Shown here one piece after another: positions 38,963 through 48,187 of a stretch of 64,000 bases of DNA (its first letter is position 1; every line of letters starts with the position of its first letter). Origin of the DNA: a virus; IMG/VR virus record IMGVR_UViG_3300031261_000003, positions 1 to 64,000 of that record, one strand, 5' to 3'. The notes under the pieces are model-generated. The model was not told the DNA's origin. It worked only from the letters and a program-made list of their open reading frames with translations, and ran no database searches. Position numbers and translations under genes: made by a program.

Positions 38963-40588
38963 TTGGATAGACCAGAATTTTACTATGGCGAGATCCTCCG
39001 CAATTTCGACCTCCTGTCCATCGGCCAAGACGCCATGGCGGGCCTTGCGCAGCTTACGCAGGCGGTTCTAGGCCAAGCCGGATCGGTCGCCATTGGCCTC
39101 GGCGCGTCGCCGGGAGGCGGCCTGACGCTCGCGATTGCGGCCGGACAGTTTTATCAACTCGCCAACCTCGAAGCGACCGCGATGGGCGGTGGCGGCGGCG
39201 GCGGCCTTCCGATCAACACGACGCAAATCCTTAAACAGGGCCTGTCGCTGACCGCGCAAACCGTGACGGGCTTTCTCGCGCCTGCCACGGTTGGTCAGTC
39301 GATAAACTATCTTGTCGAGGCGCAATATCAAGATCAAGAGTACGGCTCTGTCATCCTGCCGTACTACAACGCCTCCAATCCTGCCGCGCAATATTCCGGC
39401 CCCGGCAACAACAATCAGATGCAGAGCTACGCGCGAAAAGGCATTGTGGCCTTGCAAGCCAAGGCCGGCGCGGCGGCGACAACGGGCTCGCAAACGACGC
39501 CGGCCGGCGATAGCGGCTGGACCGGGCTTTATGTCGTCACGCTGGCCTATGGCGCGGCAACCATCGTCTCGGGCAATATCGCGCCGCTGGCGGGCGCTCC
39601 GCTGCTGGCGGGCCTGCTAAATTCGCATCACAGCGGCGGCGCGGGACAGGCGCCCAAAATCCTCATGGCCGAGCTGGCGAGCGCGTCGAGCGCCAATGCT
39701 GGCGCGGGGCTCTCGTCGGTTTATTCTTACGCTGGAAACCCGAACACGCTCGTTGCTGGCGTCGCGGGCATCGCCGGGGCGTCTTCTCCCGATGTTGTGT
39801 GGGATACGGTCAATAATATTTGGTGGGTCTGTACGGCCTCTGGAAACGCCGCTTCGGCCGTTTGGACGGAAGTCGGAGAGTCCGCGACGTGGCCCAACTG
39901 GTGCGGAACGTCAACGGGAACCGCCAACGCTCAAATTGTCGCGCCGCCTTCGTCCATGCCGACGTTCTCGACCGGCGCTATGATCGTCTGGAAAATCGGC
40001 GCCGGCTTGACCAATACCAGCGCGACCACGGCGACGGTCGGTTCGTTCGGAACCTTCGCCGTGCGCAAGGACGGCCCGACCGGACCTATCGCCTTGACGG
40101 GCGGCGAGCTTGTCGCCGGCAATATCGCGTCCGCTCGCTACGACGGCGCAAATTTGCAACTGACGGCGACAGAACTCGGAACGGCGGCGCTTGCCAACGC
40201 CTCCTCGAATACCGGCACGGTTGCTGCCGTCTATGGCGCAATCGCGTCGGGCCATGTCGCTGGATTCAACGATGCGCTCGGGACGCTGAAAGACCTTGGG
40301 CCGCTTGTTACGGGCAGCCAGTTCATTACGACGAATCAAGTTCTGTCGCCTGGGTTTTTCGAAGTCGATACCTCGGCCGGTCCCGTCACGATCACGCTTG
40401 AGCCGACGCCCAACGGCGGCGACGCCTATCAATTCTTCGATGCCAGCGGAACGTTCGCGCAAAACAACCTTATCCTGAATCCGAACGGCGCGACCATCCA
40501 AGGCATGACCACAAACTTGTTGTGCGACGTCGCCGCGATTGCTTCGTTTAACATCGTCTACAAGTCTGGCAATTGGAGCCTGCAATAG
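38963..40588 (+). CDS. tail fibre protein, 541 aa
   Basis: The TTG start is inferred from the frame and an upstream ATAGGAG site; the long upstream extension overlaps the previous gene. A conserved N-terminus (DRPEFYYGEILRNFDLLSIG, GQDAMAGLAQLTQAVLGQ) that probably attaches to the baseplate is followed by beta-rich Gly/Ala/Ser/Thr repeats and a C-terminal segment (TLEPTPNGGDAYQFFDASGT). A poly-Gly run (MGGGGGGGLP) lies near residue 75. Confidence 0.75.
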   Translation: MDRPEFYYGEILRNFDLLSIGQDAMAGLAQLTQAVLGQAGSVAIGLGASPGGGLTLAIAAGQFYQLANLEATAMGGGGGGGLPINTTQILKQGLSLTAQTVTGFLAPATVGQSINYLVEAQYQDQEYGSVILPYYNASNPAAQYSGPGNNNQMQSYARKGIVALQAKAGAAATTGSQTTPAGDSGWTGLYVVTLAYGAATIVSGNIAPLAGAPLLAGLLNSHHSGGAGQAPKILMAELASASSANAGAGLSSVYSYAGNPNTLVAGVAGIAGASSPDVVWDTVNNIWWVCTASGNAASAVWTEVGESATWPNWCGTSTGTANAQIVAPPSSMPTFSTGAMIVWKIGAGLTNTSATTATVGSFGTFAVRKDGPTGPIALTGGELVAGNIASARYDGANLQLTATELGTAALANASSNTGTVAAVYGAIASGHVAGFNDALGTLKDLGPLVTGSQFITTNQVLSPGFFEVDTSAGPVTITLEPTPNGGDAYQFFDASGTFAQNNLILNPNGATIQGMTTNLLCDVAAIASFNIVYKSGNWSLQ

Positions 40589-43500
40589 ATGAGTAGCCTT
40601 TCGCAGTTCATCAAAAACGGCCAACAGTTTCAAGCCCGCGCCGGCTCGGCGGCGATCAATGTCGGCGACCTCCTCGTAACCGGCGGCCCCGGCCTTGAGA
40701 TATTTACGGCGGCCACGCTCGACTATGCCAAAACTACGTCGGCAATCGCGCTTCTGCCGCCAACATCGCTTGCCGCGTATGTAAACGGTGGCGGCGCTCG
40801 CCAACAAATTGCGCGCGATTCCCTTGGCAATATCTTTGTCGTCACGACCAACGCGAGCGGCAATCTCGTCGTCAACAAAAGCGCGCCGCTGTCGGCATCG
40901 GCCGCTACGGCGATTTTGGATGCAACGGCGACCAGCGTCAACACGGCGAAGCTCGTTCAGCTTTCCAACGGCATGTTTGCCGTGGTTTATGCTCGCGCGG
41001 CGGGCGCCCTGTATTTTGTCATTTTTGATAGCTCGCTGAATTTCGTCGCCGGGCCGACCTCCGTTGCGTCGGAATACGCCGCAACGAACGTCGTTTATCA
41101 TGACGCGATCGCGCTCAACGGCGGCGGCTTCGCCCTTGCGTTTCAGACCCCGGCCGGAACGGCGATCAACCTCGCGACCTATTCCAACGTCGGCGCGGCG
41201 GTCCTGGCGGCCGCCTCGATTCAGACGCTCGCCAGCACGAACGCTCAAGAATTTATCAGACTCGGGCAGCTGACGAACGGAAATCTCGTCGTCGCTTATC
41301 GCGGCGCGATGACGGCGGGCGGCACAGCGGGTACAGGCTTTACCATCGTCAGCACGGCGGGCGTCAACGTCGCTGGTCCCACGAACGTCGATAGCGTGGC
41401 GACGCTGGGCTTCCTCGAATTGTCGGTCATCTTCGGCGGCGCGACCTTCGCCCTTGCCGAGGCCAACGGGACCACGATCAAGGCGGGCGTCTACAGTCAA
41501 GCCGGCGCGCTGGCGGGCTCGCTGTATTCGGCCGCCGACACGCTCAACTCGACGACCTATCCGCAAGTTAAGCTGACCAACGACGGCGCGCAATATTGGC
41601 TCGCCTATTTCGGTTCCGCCGCCTTTGGCGTCAACGTCGTGCAAATCCCGCTTGCCGGGGCGTCGTTGGGCCTTTCGCTTTCTGGCATTGGCGCGAATAT
41701 TTATGGCGTAAACACATGGGCGCTCGACGCGGAAATCATCAACGGCTTGCTGGTGGTTCTTGGCGCATCATCAAGCACGCTCGGTCAATACTGGTTCACG
41801 GTCGGCCTTCCCGACGCTTCGCTCGGCATCAACGCGCCCTATTTACGCGTCGGTCCGACTTCCAATGGCTTGCCAGCGGCAACGACCGGATCAAATTGGC
41901 CGCGCGTAATCTCCTCGGGCGCCGGGCTTTATCGCGGCGCTTCGGCGCCGCCAACGCAGCCGGTCAACCCGGCGACGAACGGCGACTTCGCCGCGATCTT
42001 CGTTTACGACCAACAAAGTCCGTCTGCAACTTACCTCGCCGTTCAAAAAGTCGAGGCGTCGGCCATTGTCGGCGCCGCCCTATCGGCCGTCGTCGCGGGC
42101 TTATCCGGCTCTCTCGTCACCATCAACGCCGGCCCCGGCCAATATGTGACGAATGCCGTCGCCGGAACGCAGGGGGTCAGCTTCAACCATACAACCGCAA
42201 CGCCGGAAGGCATTGCAGGGGTGCTCTATACGTTTGGCGGACAGTTCGGCTCCACCATCCTCGGCGCCTCGGCCGCCTCCGCCGGCTCGTCAAACTTCGG
42301 AGGCGTCGCCGGAAATTTACAGGCGGCGGCAGGACCCTATGCGATCAACATAAACGATCTTGTGGAGATTAATTCAGTCGGGCAACTTTCGACAGTCACT
42401 TGTTCTGACAATGCCGCTGTCGCAAATATAGGCGGGACGCCCATCGCGAAAACAACTGTAACGGCGTATGTCCCGCTTGCAACAACGTCATGTGACACGC
42501 CTGCTGGCGTTGGCGCAACCCTTAAAGAAGTTTTTCTAAATACCACTGATGGTTCTATCTATTGTGCTGCGCCATATCTCGCAAGCAACTATGGCCTGAC
42601 CCTGTATAAGTACACGTCCGCTGGCGCGTTGGTGGGTTCGGTTGTTCTTGATTCTTCAGCTAATCAGCCGGCACACATATATATCGTTCAACTGTCGAAC
42701 ACGACTTTGGGCATTTGCTGGTCGCCCGCCGGCACGGCCGTTAAATTTGCTATTATTGACCTGTATCTGAATCCGATAGTGGCGGCGACAACGGTTGTCG
42801 CATCTGGCGTGTCCTCAAGCGCGGCGGCCATTGCGCTGAGCGGCGGCGGGATCGCGATAACCTATGGCACGTCATCGGGAACCTATTTAGGGATATATTC
42901 AAATACAGGCAGCACGGTTTATAGTCCAACCCTGATTGCGGGCTCGCCAACGACGGCGAATACCATTATCACGCCCGCGCAGTTGTCGAATAGCAACATC
43001 GTTATTGCGTCGATTGCGCCAAGCGTCGCCAATTGCGTGGGATATTCGATCCGGTCAATTACCGGCGTGTCCGTCCTGGCATATACGGTTCTTGATACGG
43101 CGACGTGTGGCCCTATAATTTATGGTCCCTTCATTTCCGCGTTGCCAAGCGGCTATTTTTGTATTGGTATTTCTGAGGCGACTCACTACGCCTCGGCGTG
43201 GGTCCTATCAAACGCAGGAACCATTCAAGGCGCTCCGTTCATTGCGTCCGCGTTCGCTGGCCTAACCACACTTAACCTCGGGCAGCTAGGGCTGTCGATG
43301 GTTAATGACGGCACGAACTTTTGGTTTATTTGCAGCGCATCTTCCGGTCCCGGCGCAATAATCTTTATGCCAATCACAGGAACCGGATATGTCGCAACGC
43401 TCACGGGAAACACAGGCACTATAAATGCGATTATTGATCGCGGACTACTTCTGCTCTATACCTACGCCGCCAATCTCGTCATAACGTTCACGATCAACCA

Positions 43501-43861
43501 AGTGACAGGCCGTGTCGTTCAGATTGCCTCCACGTCGCCGGTCATAGGCTCCACGCCCCTGTCAATGTTCGCTGCCGGCGATTCGTCTGTATTGCTCGGG
43601 AGCATTATAACAACGACTTCCTTCTCGGTGGTGAAATACCTAAACTCCGCGATTGTCGGCGTCGCGCAAGCCGCGATAGCGGCCGGCAATGCCGGAACGC
43701 TTATTTCCTACAGCTACGGCGCCAATTTGGGCCTGGCCGGGTATTCGATCAACCCGATTATTGGTTCGCCGGGAAAAGGATTCAACCATTCGGCCTCAAA
43801 TATCGTCGGCAATCTGGGAACGATGTTTCCGGCCGCAGTTTCCCTTGGGGGTATCGCCTAA
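40589..43861 (+). CDS. long tail fibre with internal duplication
   Basis: 1090 aa; ATG follows the stop of the preceding gene. It has two copies of a large beta-propeller-like unit. First about residues 10-590 and second about 585-1090: VQLSNGMFAVVYARAAGALY matches VQLSNTTLGICWSPAGTAVK, and GVSFNHTTATPEGIAGVLY matches GKGFNHSASNIVGNLGTMF. The second copy is noticeably AT-richer. Probable receptor-binding fibre; the repeated strand-turn pattern (about 45 residues) suggests a blade-like fold, which is inference. Confidence 0.7.
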   Translation: MSSLSQFIKNGQQFQARAGSAAINVGDLLVTGGPGLEIFTAATLDYAKTTSAIALLPPTSLAAYVNGGGARQQIARDSLGNIFVVTTNASGNLVVNKSAPLSASAATAILDATATSVNTAKLVQLSNGMFAVVYARAAGALYFVIFDSSLNFVAGPTSVASEYAATNVVYHDAIALNGGGFALAFQTPAGTAINLATYSNVGAAVLAAASIQTLASTNAQEFIRLGQLTNGNLVVAYRGAMTAGGTAGTGFTIVSTAGVNVAGPTNVDSVATLGFLELSVIFGGATFALAEANGTTIKAGVYSQAGALAGSLYSAADTLNSTTYPQVKLTNDGAQYWLAYFGSAAFGVNVVQIPLAGASLGLSLSGIGANIYGVNTWALDAEIINGLLVVLGASSSTLGQYWFTVGLPDASLGINAPYLRVGPTSNGLPAATTGSNWPRVISSGAGLYRGASAPPTQPVNPATNGDFAAIFVYDQQSPSATYLAVQKVEASAIVGAALSAVVAGLSGSLVTINAGPGQYVTNAVAGTQGVSFNHTTATPEGIAGVLYTFGGQFGSTILGASAASAGSSNFGGVAGNLQAAAGPYAININDLVEINSVGQLSTVTCSDNAAVANIGGTPIAKTTVTAYVPLATTSCDTPAGVGATLKEVFLNTTDGSIYCAAPYLASNYGLTLYKYTSAGALVGSVVLDSSANQPAHIYIVQLSNTTLGICWSPAGTAVKFAIIDLYLNPIVAATTVVASGVSSSAAAIALSGGGIAITYGTSSGTYLGIYSNTGSTVYSPTLIAGSPTTANTIITPAQLSNSNIVIASIAPSVANCVGYSIRSITGVSVLAYTVLDTATCGPIIYGPFISALPSGYFCIGISEATHYASAWVLSNAGTIQGAPFIASAFAGLTTLNLGQLGLSMVNDGTNFWFICSASSGPGAIIFMPITGTGYVATLTGNTGTINAIIDRGLLLLYTYAANLVITFTINQVTGRVVQIASTSPVIGSTPLSMFAAGDSSVLLGSIITTTSFSVVKYLNSAIVGVAQAAIAAGNAGTLISYSYGANLGLAGYSINPIIGSPGKGFNHSASNIVGNLGTMFPAAVSLGGIA

Positions 43862-44268
43862 TGGTCTATCAAATTAAGAACATCGCGTCGGGGGAGATTG
43901 ACGCCGTTGCGTCGTTACCCCTCTGGATCGAGGGGGTTTGGGAATGCGGCGATCAGCGGTTTACCGACCCTGCAAAGACTCTGTATGAAATGCCGACGAC
44001 TCTTCAGTTGACGGCGATGGCTTTATATCTTGCGTTCACTCCGGCCGAGCGCATCGCGATCAAGAAATCAACCGATCCTATCGTCGAGGACTTTTGGGCC
44101 ACGTATGAACTTGCGGCCGATCAAAAGGCGACGATTGATCCGACTCTTGCGAGCTTTGTTGCGGGCCTAACCTATCTCGCGACGCCGACGACGGCGACGC
44201 CGCCTGGCCCTGGCATCCTCGCCAGTCCGGCGCGCATTGCGCAAATCCAAGCCGGAATCGCGCAATGA
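43861..44268 (+). CDS. tail fibre accessory/assembly-type protein, 135 aa
   Basis: Starts MVYQIKNIASGEIDAVASLP at the stop of the fibre. Helical second half (TPAERIAIKKSTDPIVEDFW) and Pro-rich tail. Position directly after the fibre and size are like a fibre assembly chaperone, but no family is certain. Confidence 0.6.
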   Translation: MVYQIKNIASGEIDAVASLPLWIEGVWECGDQRFTDPAKTLYEMPTTLQLTAMALYLAFTPAERIAIKKSTDPIVEDFWATYELAADQKATIDPTLASFVAGLTYLATPTTATPPGPGILASPARIAQIQAGIAQ

Positions 44269-44363
44269 TGCTTCTCGCGGCAATTTTCTTCACTTGTCTG
44301 TGGTTCGCGCTCGATTTCTTCGTTCTCGATAGCGACGAGTTCGCGCTTGGAGAAGATCCTTGA
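44265..44363 (+). CDS. small membrane peptide, possible holin-type, 32 aa
   Basis: MMLLAAIFFTCLWFALDFFV, then an acidic tail (LDSDEFALGEDP). One membrane helix. ATGA-type overlap with the upstream gene and TTGA overlap into the endolysin make it the first gene of the lysis group. Coding is supported by the two overlaps and the helix. Confidence 0.55.
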   Translation: MMLLAAIFFTCLWFALDFFVLDSDEFALGEDP

Positions 44364-45196
44364 GCCTTTCCCTCGACGCTCCAACGCTCGACAAAATGTG
44401 GCCGCACGCCGCGCCGGAACTTCGGGCCGGCATGGTCTCGACGAGCGAGGCGGTCTTTGAGAAATACGCTATAGTCGAGCTTGCCGACTTGGTTGATTTT
44501 ATGGCTCAGGTCAGCGAGGAGTCGGGGGGCGGCATCGCGACCGTCGAAGACTTGAACTATTCCGCCGAGCGCCTTTGCCAAGTCTGGCCGAAGCGATTTC
44601 CGAGCCTTGAGATCGCCGCGCCGTTCGCGAGCAACCCGCGCGCGCTCGCCAACAGCGTTTACGGCGGGCGCAATGGAAATGTCGCCGGCAGTAATGACGG
44701 CTGGGCGTTTCGCGGCCGTGGTCTGATCCAGCTAACGGGTCGTGAGCTTTATGGCGAGATAGCCAAAGCGACCGGACTCGATTTGATTGCTCATCCCGCC
44801 ATAATCAATTCGCCGCTTCACGCGCTGGAATGCGCCGCCGCGTACTGGCAAATGCGAGGGATTTCCGCGCTCGCCGCCGCCGGAAATTTCAAACAAGAAA
44901 CGCGCCGCATAAATGGCGGATACACGAACATGGCCGCGCGTAGGGCTTGGCAGGCCAAGTGGCATAATGCGCTCACGTTGACCGAGGACATGCACCCGTC
45001 AGGATTCCTCGTCGGTTCAAAGGGCTGGGCGCAAAGCCAATTGCTCGCGGCAGGCTGCGATCCGCAGGGGGTCGACGGCTTTTGGGGCGACGATTCCCGA
45101 GCGGCGCTGCATAGTTTTGAGATTGCCAAGGGCTTGCCGGTCGATGGCGGCGACCTTTCCCCCGCGACGATCGACGCGCTCAAGCTCGTGGCGTGA
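44360..45196 (+). CDS. endolysin, GH19-like with peptidoglycan-binding domain
   Basis: 278 aa from TTG overlapping the previous stop. The catalytic part has VSEESGGGIATVEDLNYSAE (probable acid Glu), WPKRFPSLEIAAPF, and GRGLIQLTGRELYGEIAKAT, typical of GH19 chitinase-like muramidases. The C-terminus (LLAAGCDPQGVDGFWGDDSR, then SFEIAKGLPVDG) is a peptidoglycan-binding repeat domain. No signal peptide is visible, so it needs a holin. Confidence 0.88.
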   Translation: MSLSLDAPTLDKMWPHAAPELRAGMVSTSEAVFEKYAIVELADLVDFMAQVSEESGGGIATVEDLNYSAERLCQVWPKRFPSLEIAAPFASNPRALANSVYGGRNGNVAGSNDGWAFRGRGLIQLTGRELYGEIAKATGLDLIAHPAIINSPLHALECAAAYWQMRGISALAAAGNFKQETRRINGGYTNMAARRAWQAKWHNALTLTEDMHPSGFLVGSKGWAQSQLLAAGCDPQGVDGFWGDDSRAALHSFEIAKGLPVDGGDLSPATIDALKLVA

Positions 45197-45314
45197 CGGA
45201 TATGCATCGTTAGCTTCGCTAAATCGTCCATAGCTTTTGCTAGCTAACGATAACAAAAGATAGCCCAAGCCCTCTAGTTTTCGTCAACCGCGACTTGCTC
45301 GCCAAGGAAAACCC
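45197..45314 (+). promoter_or_regulatory. AT-rich promoter region before lysis genes
   Basis: Four TAGC/GCTA elements (45209-45265) with TTGCTA followed by GCTAACGATAACAAAAG and ATAGCC. The same style of element precedes the early units. No ACGCCA hairpin here. Confidence 0.45.
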
Positions 45315-45770
45315 ATGTCTCAAGTTGACTTGTCGCCATTGGTTCAAGCCATGACGCCTATCATTTTGGCCGTGGTCAGCGCGGTTCTTTCGCTGATCGC
45401 AACGCTGGCGCTCGCCGAGTTGAAAAAGCTGACCGGCATCAAAGTCGAAGCCTCGCGCGTCAAAAAAGTCGTGGATTATGCCGATATCCTCGCCAAGCGC
45501 GAAATTCTAGCAGCGAGCGGCAATCTCGCAACCGCGTCGATCTCGGTCAAGAGCCCATTGGTCGCGGGGCTCGTCAACGAAATGCTGGCGCATTTGCCGT
45601 TTGAGCTTGACCAACTCGACGTCACGCCCGAGGGCGTGGCGAATATCGTTGCTGGCTCCCTTGGAGACCTACAGGCCAGGATGACGTCGATCTCGCCGCC
45701 CGAGCCGCCCGCCAAGACCACCGCCGCCAGCGGCGCTCTAATTACCTCCTCGCCGCCGCTGTCGCGATGA
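45315..45770 (+). CDS. LLH-type phage holin
   Basis: 151 aa. One N-terminal membrane helix (PIILAVVSAVLSLIATLALA) followed by KKLTGIKVEASRVKKVVDYA, resembling LLH holins (helix plus long cytoplasmic helices). An AAGGAAAACCC ribosome site precedes the ATG. It would open the inner membrane for the endolysin. Confidence 0.75.
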   Translation: MSQVDLSPLVQAMTPIILAVVSAVLSLIATLALAELKKLTGIKVEASRVKKVVDYADILAKREILAASGNLATASISVKSPLVAGLVNEMLAHLPFELDQLDVTPEGVANIVAGSLGDLQARMTSISPPEPPAKTTAASGALITSSPPLSR

Positions 45771-45868
45771 GCAACCGCTCGCATATTTCGGTTGAGATCG
45801 CGATCCGCATTGCCCTCGTCGTCGCCGTCATCCTCGTTATCGCCTACGCGGCCGGCGTCTTTAACTAG
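45767..45868 (+). CDS. small membrane peptide, 33 aa
   Basis: MSNRSHISVEIAIRIALVVA, then VILVIAYAAGVFN; one membrane helix after a basic start. ATGA overlap with the holin gene supports real coding. Possibly an anti-holin or spanin-like piece, which is inference. Confidence 0.55.
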   Translation: MSNRSHISVEIAIRIALVVAVILVIAYAAGVFN

Positions 45869-45879
45869 GAGCCGCCGCC

Positions 45880-46023
45880 ATGCTCTCGCAAGACGATCTC
45901 GCGGCGTTCCTCTGGCTCATCGCCAATGGATTCCTCAGCGTTTCGGCGGCAAGTGACTTTGCTAAAGATAACAATATAGAACGCTATATTGCTGCTATTA
46001 CTAGGCTTTGCGCCAGCATGTAG
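45880..46023 (+). CDS. small protein of lysis region, 47 aa
   Basis: Preceded by AGGAGCCGCC. MLSQDDLAAFLWLIANGFLS then helical SAASDFAKDNNIERYIAAIT. Unknown; too polar for a membrane protein except for the first helix. Confidence 0.5.
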   Translation: MLSQDDLAAFLWLIANGFLSVSAASDFAKDNNIERYIAAITRLCASM

Positions 46024-46165
46024 CAAAATCGCCACAGCGTACGAGATTATAGCGGAATTGTGGTAGCTGCCTTGTTTCGGTCTACATTGGAAAATAATTC
46101 TCATGGCTTGCGAAACGTCTGGGTTACTGCTCTTGCAAGCCTTAGAAAACGAGGGAAATGGGGCT

Positions 46166-46414
46166 ATGGCGTCCGCGCCGGTTGGGGAAAGAATTGCCGT
46201 TCTCGAAACTCAGTCGGCTGAGAATCGCGAGCGATATATGAACGTAAACAACAAGCTCGACTTGTTGCTGGCGCAGTCCAACCAGCGTGTCGGCGCGAAG
46301 CTGACGCTTGGCGCCTTATCGAAAATCTTCGGCGGCTTCGGGATATCATTGACGATGGTTGGCGGGGTGGTTGCGTTTCTCATCTCGGAATTTTGGGCGC
46401 ATGGAAAGTTCTAG
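46166..46414 (+). CDS. XhlA-like coiled-coil membrane protein
   Basis: 82 aa from the ATG after GGGAAATGGGGCT. An N-terminal coiled coil (VGERIAVLETQSAENRERYM, NVNNKLDLLLAQ) is followed by one membrane helix (GFGISLTMVGGVVAFLISEF). The layout matches haemolysin XhlA-type lysis proteins. It ends the plus-strand lysis group, overlapping the convergent gene by 4 nt. Confidence 0.65.
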   Translation: MASAPVGERIAVLETQSAENRERYMNVNNKLDLLLAQSNQRVGAKLTLGALSKIFGGFGISLTMVGGVVAFLISEFWAHGKF

Positions 46415-46641
46415 CCGGGCTCGCCGTCGTCGAAAGATTCCAGGTTCCACCAATCTCGCTGACAGGCGGAACAGAAACGCGCCGCATAGCCGTTTTGCGT
46501 CGAAATAATCAGCGGGGAACTTTCGTCTGGCAAGACGGCCGCGCAGTATGAGCAAACCGAAGTGGCCGGGCTGTCTGGCCTTCCCCATGTGACGCGGTTC
46601 CACAAGAATCCTTCATTTGGTTTGAGTTCGTATTGGCTCAT
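46411..46641 (-). CDS. zinc-ribbon-like small protein, 76 aa
   Basis: CSYC and CSAC pairs (residues about 30 and 57) enclosing a beta segment indicate a treble-clef or ribbon. Starts MSQYELKPNEGFLWNRVTWG. Unknown function; convergent with the last lysis gene, to which it overlaps at the stop. Confidence 0.6.
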   Translation of the reverse strand: MSQYELKPNEGFLWNRVTWGRPDSPATSVCSYCAAVLPDESSPLIISTQNGYAARFCSACQRDWWNLESFDDGEPG

Positions 46642-46687
46642 GGCGATGCCCTAGCGTTCAATCAACTGCGCCTCCCACGTCACCTTA

Positions 46688-46733
46688 CGCCGCCTCGTTG
46701 CTCCTGTCATGGAGCGCGGGGCGGCGGTTTTTT
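46688..46733 (+). terminator. terminator downstream of lysis genes
   Basis: CGCCGCC/GGCGGCG outer stem with an inner GCTCC/GGAGC stem and a final T6 run. It would end plus-strand late transcription. Confidence 0.72.
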
Positions 46734-46753
46734 GCGTTTAAGGCGGCCTATCT

Positions 46754-47356
46754 TTATCGGCGAGCCTCTTGGTTTGCTTTAAACTTAGCCTTCCATATGG
46801 CGATTGAATTATCAAGCTCAGTTGGTTGCTTGATTTCCAGCGTTTTCGGCGGTGCTATAGCAAGAGAAGAAACTTGAGTATTTGTTCCTGTAGGAAAATC
46901 GGATTTAGAAGACAGAGCAAGGGACAGCGCGGGTTTTGGATCGTGAAATTCATACGCGTTCGACGTTCGGATGACGCGAACGACCGCCTTGCCAAGCTCG
47001 GCGTTCCAAACGCGGACGCGGGCGAGCCGGTTGACCCAGGACAGTATCCCCGATCCTTCAAGCGCCTTTAGCGCCTCGGCGACAGTCGAGCGGGCGCAAT
47101 CGGCGCGCTCGGCTATCTTCTCGTAGCTCGGAAAGCAAAGGCCGCTACGGGCGTTGTGGAAGCCCCATAACAGCGCCTTGAGGACGGCGCAGGCTTTGGC
47201 CGTCAGTTTTCCGTATGCCTTGCCCTCGGCCTTCCTAAGCATCAGCGAGGCGGCCACGGCCATGATCCGCGCCTTGGCGTTGCGGTCGAGCGCGCGCGGG
47301 CGCCCGTAGCCGAAAACCTTGTCTCGGCGTCTGTCTAAGCGGTTGAAAATGAGCAC
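46754..47356 (-). CDS. helix-turn-helix protein (alphaproteobacterial 'HTH domain' family)
   Basis: 200 aa. PRALDRNAKARIMAVAASLM, then YGKLTAKACAVLKALLWGFH, and CFPSYEKIAERADCARSTVA match a widespread alphaproteobacterial family of HTH proteins carried on mobile DNA. The last 80 residues are polar and less conserved. A DNA-binding regulator or replication protein; no other replication initiator is clear, so a role in plasmid-like replication is possible. Confidence 0.75.
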   Translation of the reverse strand: MLIFNRLDRRRDKVFGYGRPRALDRNAKARIMAVAASLMLRKAEGKAYGKLTAKACAVLKALLWGFHNARSGLCFPSYEKIAERADCARSTVAEALKALEGSGILSWVNRLARVRVWNAELGKAVVRVIRTSNAYEFHDPKPALSLALSSKSDFPTGTNTQVSSLAIAPPKTLEIKQPTELDNSIAIWKAKFKANQEARR

Positions 47357-47700
47357 GGTTCCTCCGTTCGGTAGTCAGGACCGCCGACGAGGAGGAGACG
47401 ATTTTGGACAAAGCTTCGCTGTTGCCCGAAATTTAGGGCTTGCGTCGAACAACGATTTCGGGAATTATGAGGTTCTCAGGATCTCACAATTCCCGGCTTT
47501 GCCGGACACCGACCCCGCCCTTATCGGCGGGTTTTGTGTTTCTAGGGCTTCGATTCTCCTAAAACGACGCAGATTGCCGGGCGATTCCCGGCCTAGCCGC
47601 CTAAATTGCGCTTTTTCTAGGCGAAAGCAACGAAGGCTTTTCCGCTGCGCCCGATTCGGCTAAGTTGAGCGTGTGAGCCCGCCAGCAACGGAGCGATGCG
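47357..47700. other. 344-bp intergenic stretch with hairpins
   Basis: Contains the minus-strand leader of the HTH gene, a hairpin CCGGC/GCCGG (47493-47505), a terminator-like CCCGCC/GGCGGG plus TTTTG (47514-47535), and an inverted repeat CGCCTA/TAGGCG (47598-47603 and 47618-47623). The region has no credible gene on either strand. Confidence 0.5.
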
Positions 47701-47979
47701 GTGAACGTTGTCATCGACGATCCAGCCGAAGGGCGCTTGCCGCGCATAAAATCATTGTGGGCGTTCGTCAGCATCGACAACGACGGCGACGAAGGCGTCT
47801 GCGCTGCGATGCTAGGCGACATCGCGGTTCCGTTGATCGCCGCCGACGAAAAGCGGCTTAAAAGTCTTCGGCCGCTCGCCGAGGAGATCGCGGCGCGGAC
47901 AAGCAAGAAGATAGTCCTGGCGCGGTTTACCGAGCGCGTTGACGAGGAGGTTATTGATCCGAGCGCCCGCGATGTCTGA
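47701..47979 (+). CDS. hypothetical protein, 92 aa, GTG start
   Basis: MNVVIDDPAEGRLPRIKSLW, FVSIDNDGDEGVCAAMLGDI and IAADEKRLKSLRPLAEEIAA: an alpha/beta chain of the kind found in small phage accessory proteins; no family name. Ends overlapping the next gene. Confidence 0.55.
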   Translation: MNVVIDDPAEGRLPRIKSLWAFVSIDNDGDEGVCAAMLGDIAVPLIAADEKRLKSLRPLAEEIAARTSKKIVLARFTERVDEEVIDPSARDV

Positions 47980-48187
47980 GTCCGACGAGACCGCCGCGCT
48001 TCGCGCCGAGAATGCAAGGCTCCGTGAAGCCCCAGAGCCCTTTGCCGAATACGCCGAATGGGTCGCGACCAACCGGCCCGGATGGGACCATGATTTGTTT
48101 TCGTTCCATATCGATTTTCCCGGCTCGCTGTTCTCTATGCGGGCATTTCGCCAAGCTCGCGATGCCTTTTTGAGTGCGCGCCCATGA
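47972..48187 (+). CDS. hypothetical protein, 71 aa
   Basis: From the ATG giving MSESDETAALRAENARLREA, with WVATNRPGWDHDLFSFHIDF. The N-terminus looks like a short coiled coil. Coupled to the following interrupted gene by ATGA. Confidence 0.5.
   Translation: MSESDETAALRAENARLREAPEPFAEYAEWVATNRPGWDHDLFSFHIDFPGSLFSMRAFRQARDAFLSARP

Noticed and set aside
39911-41644. 577-codon minus-strand open frame
   Set aside because: It is antisense to two tail fibre genes, its product is Arg/Gly-rich low complexity, and it arises from GC-skewed codon usage of the fibres.
46024-46165. promoter or extra gene between 46023 and 46166
   Set aside because: AT-rich with a TTGGAAAATAATT stretch, but no clear two-box promoter or ORF with a ribosome site apart from the in-frame extension of the next gene.
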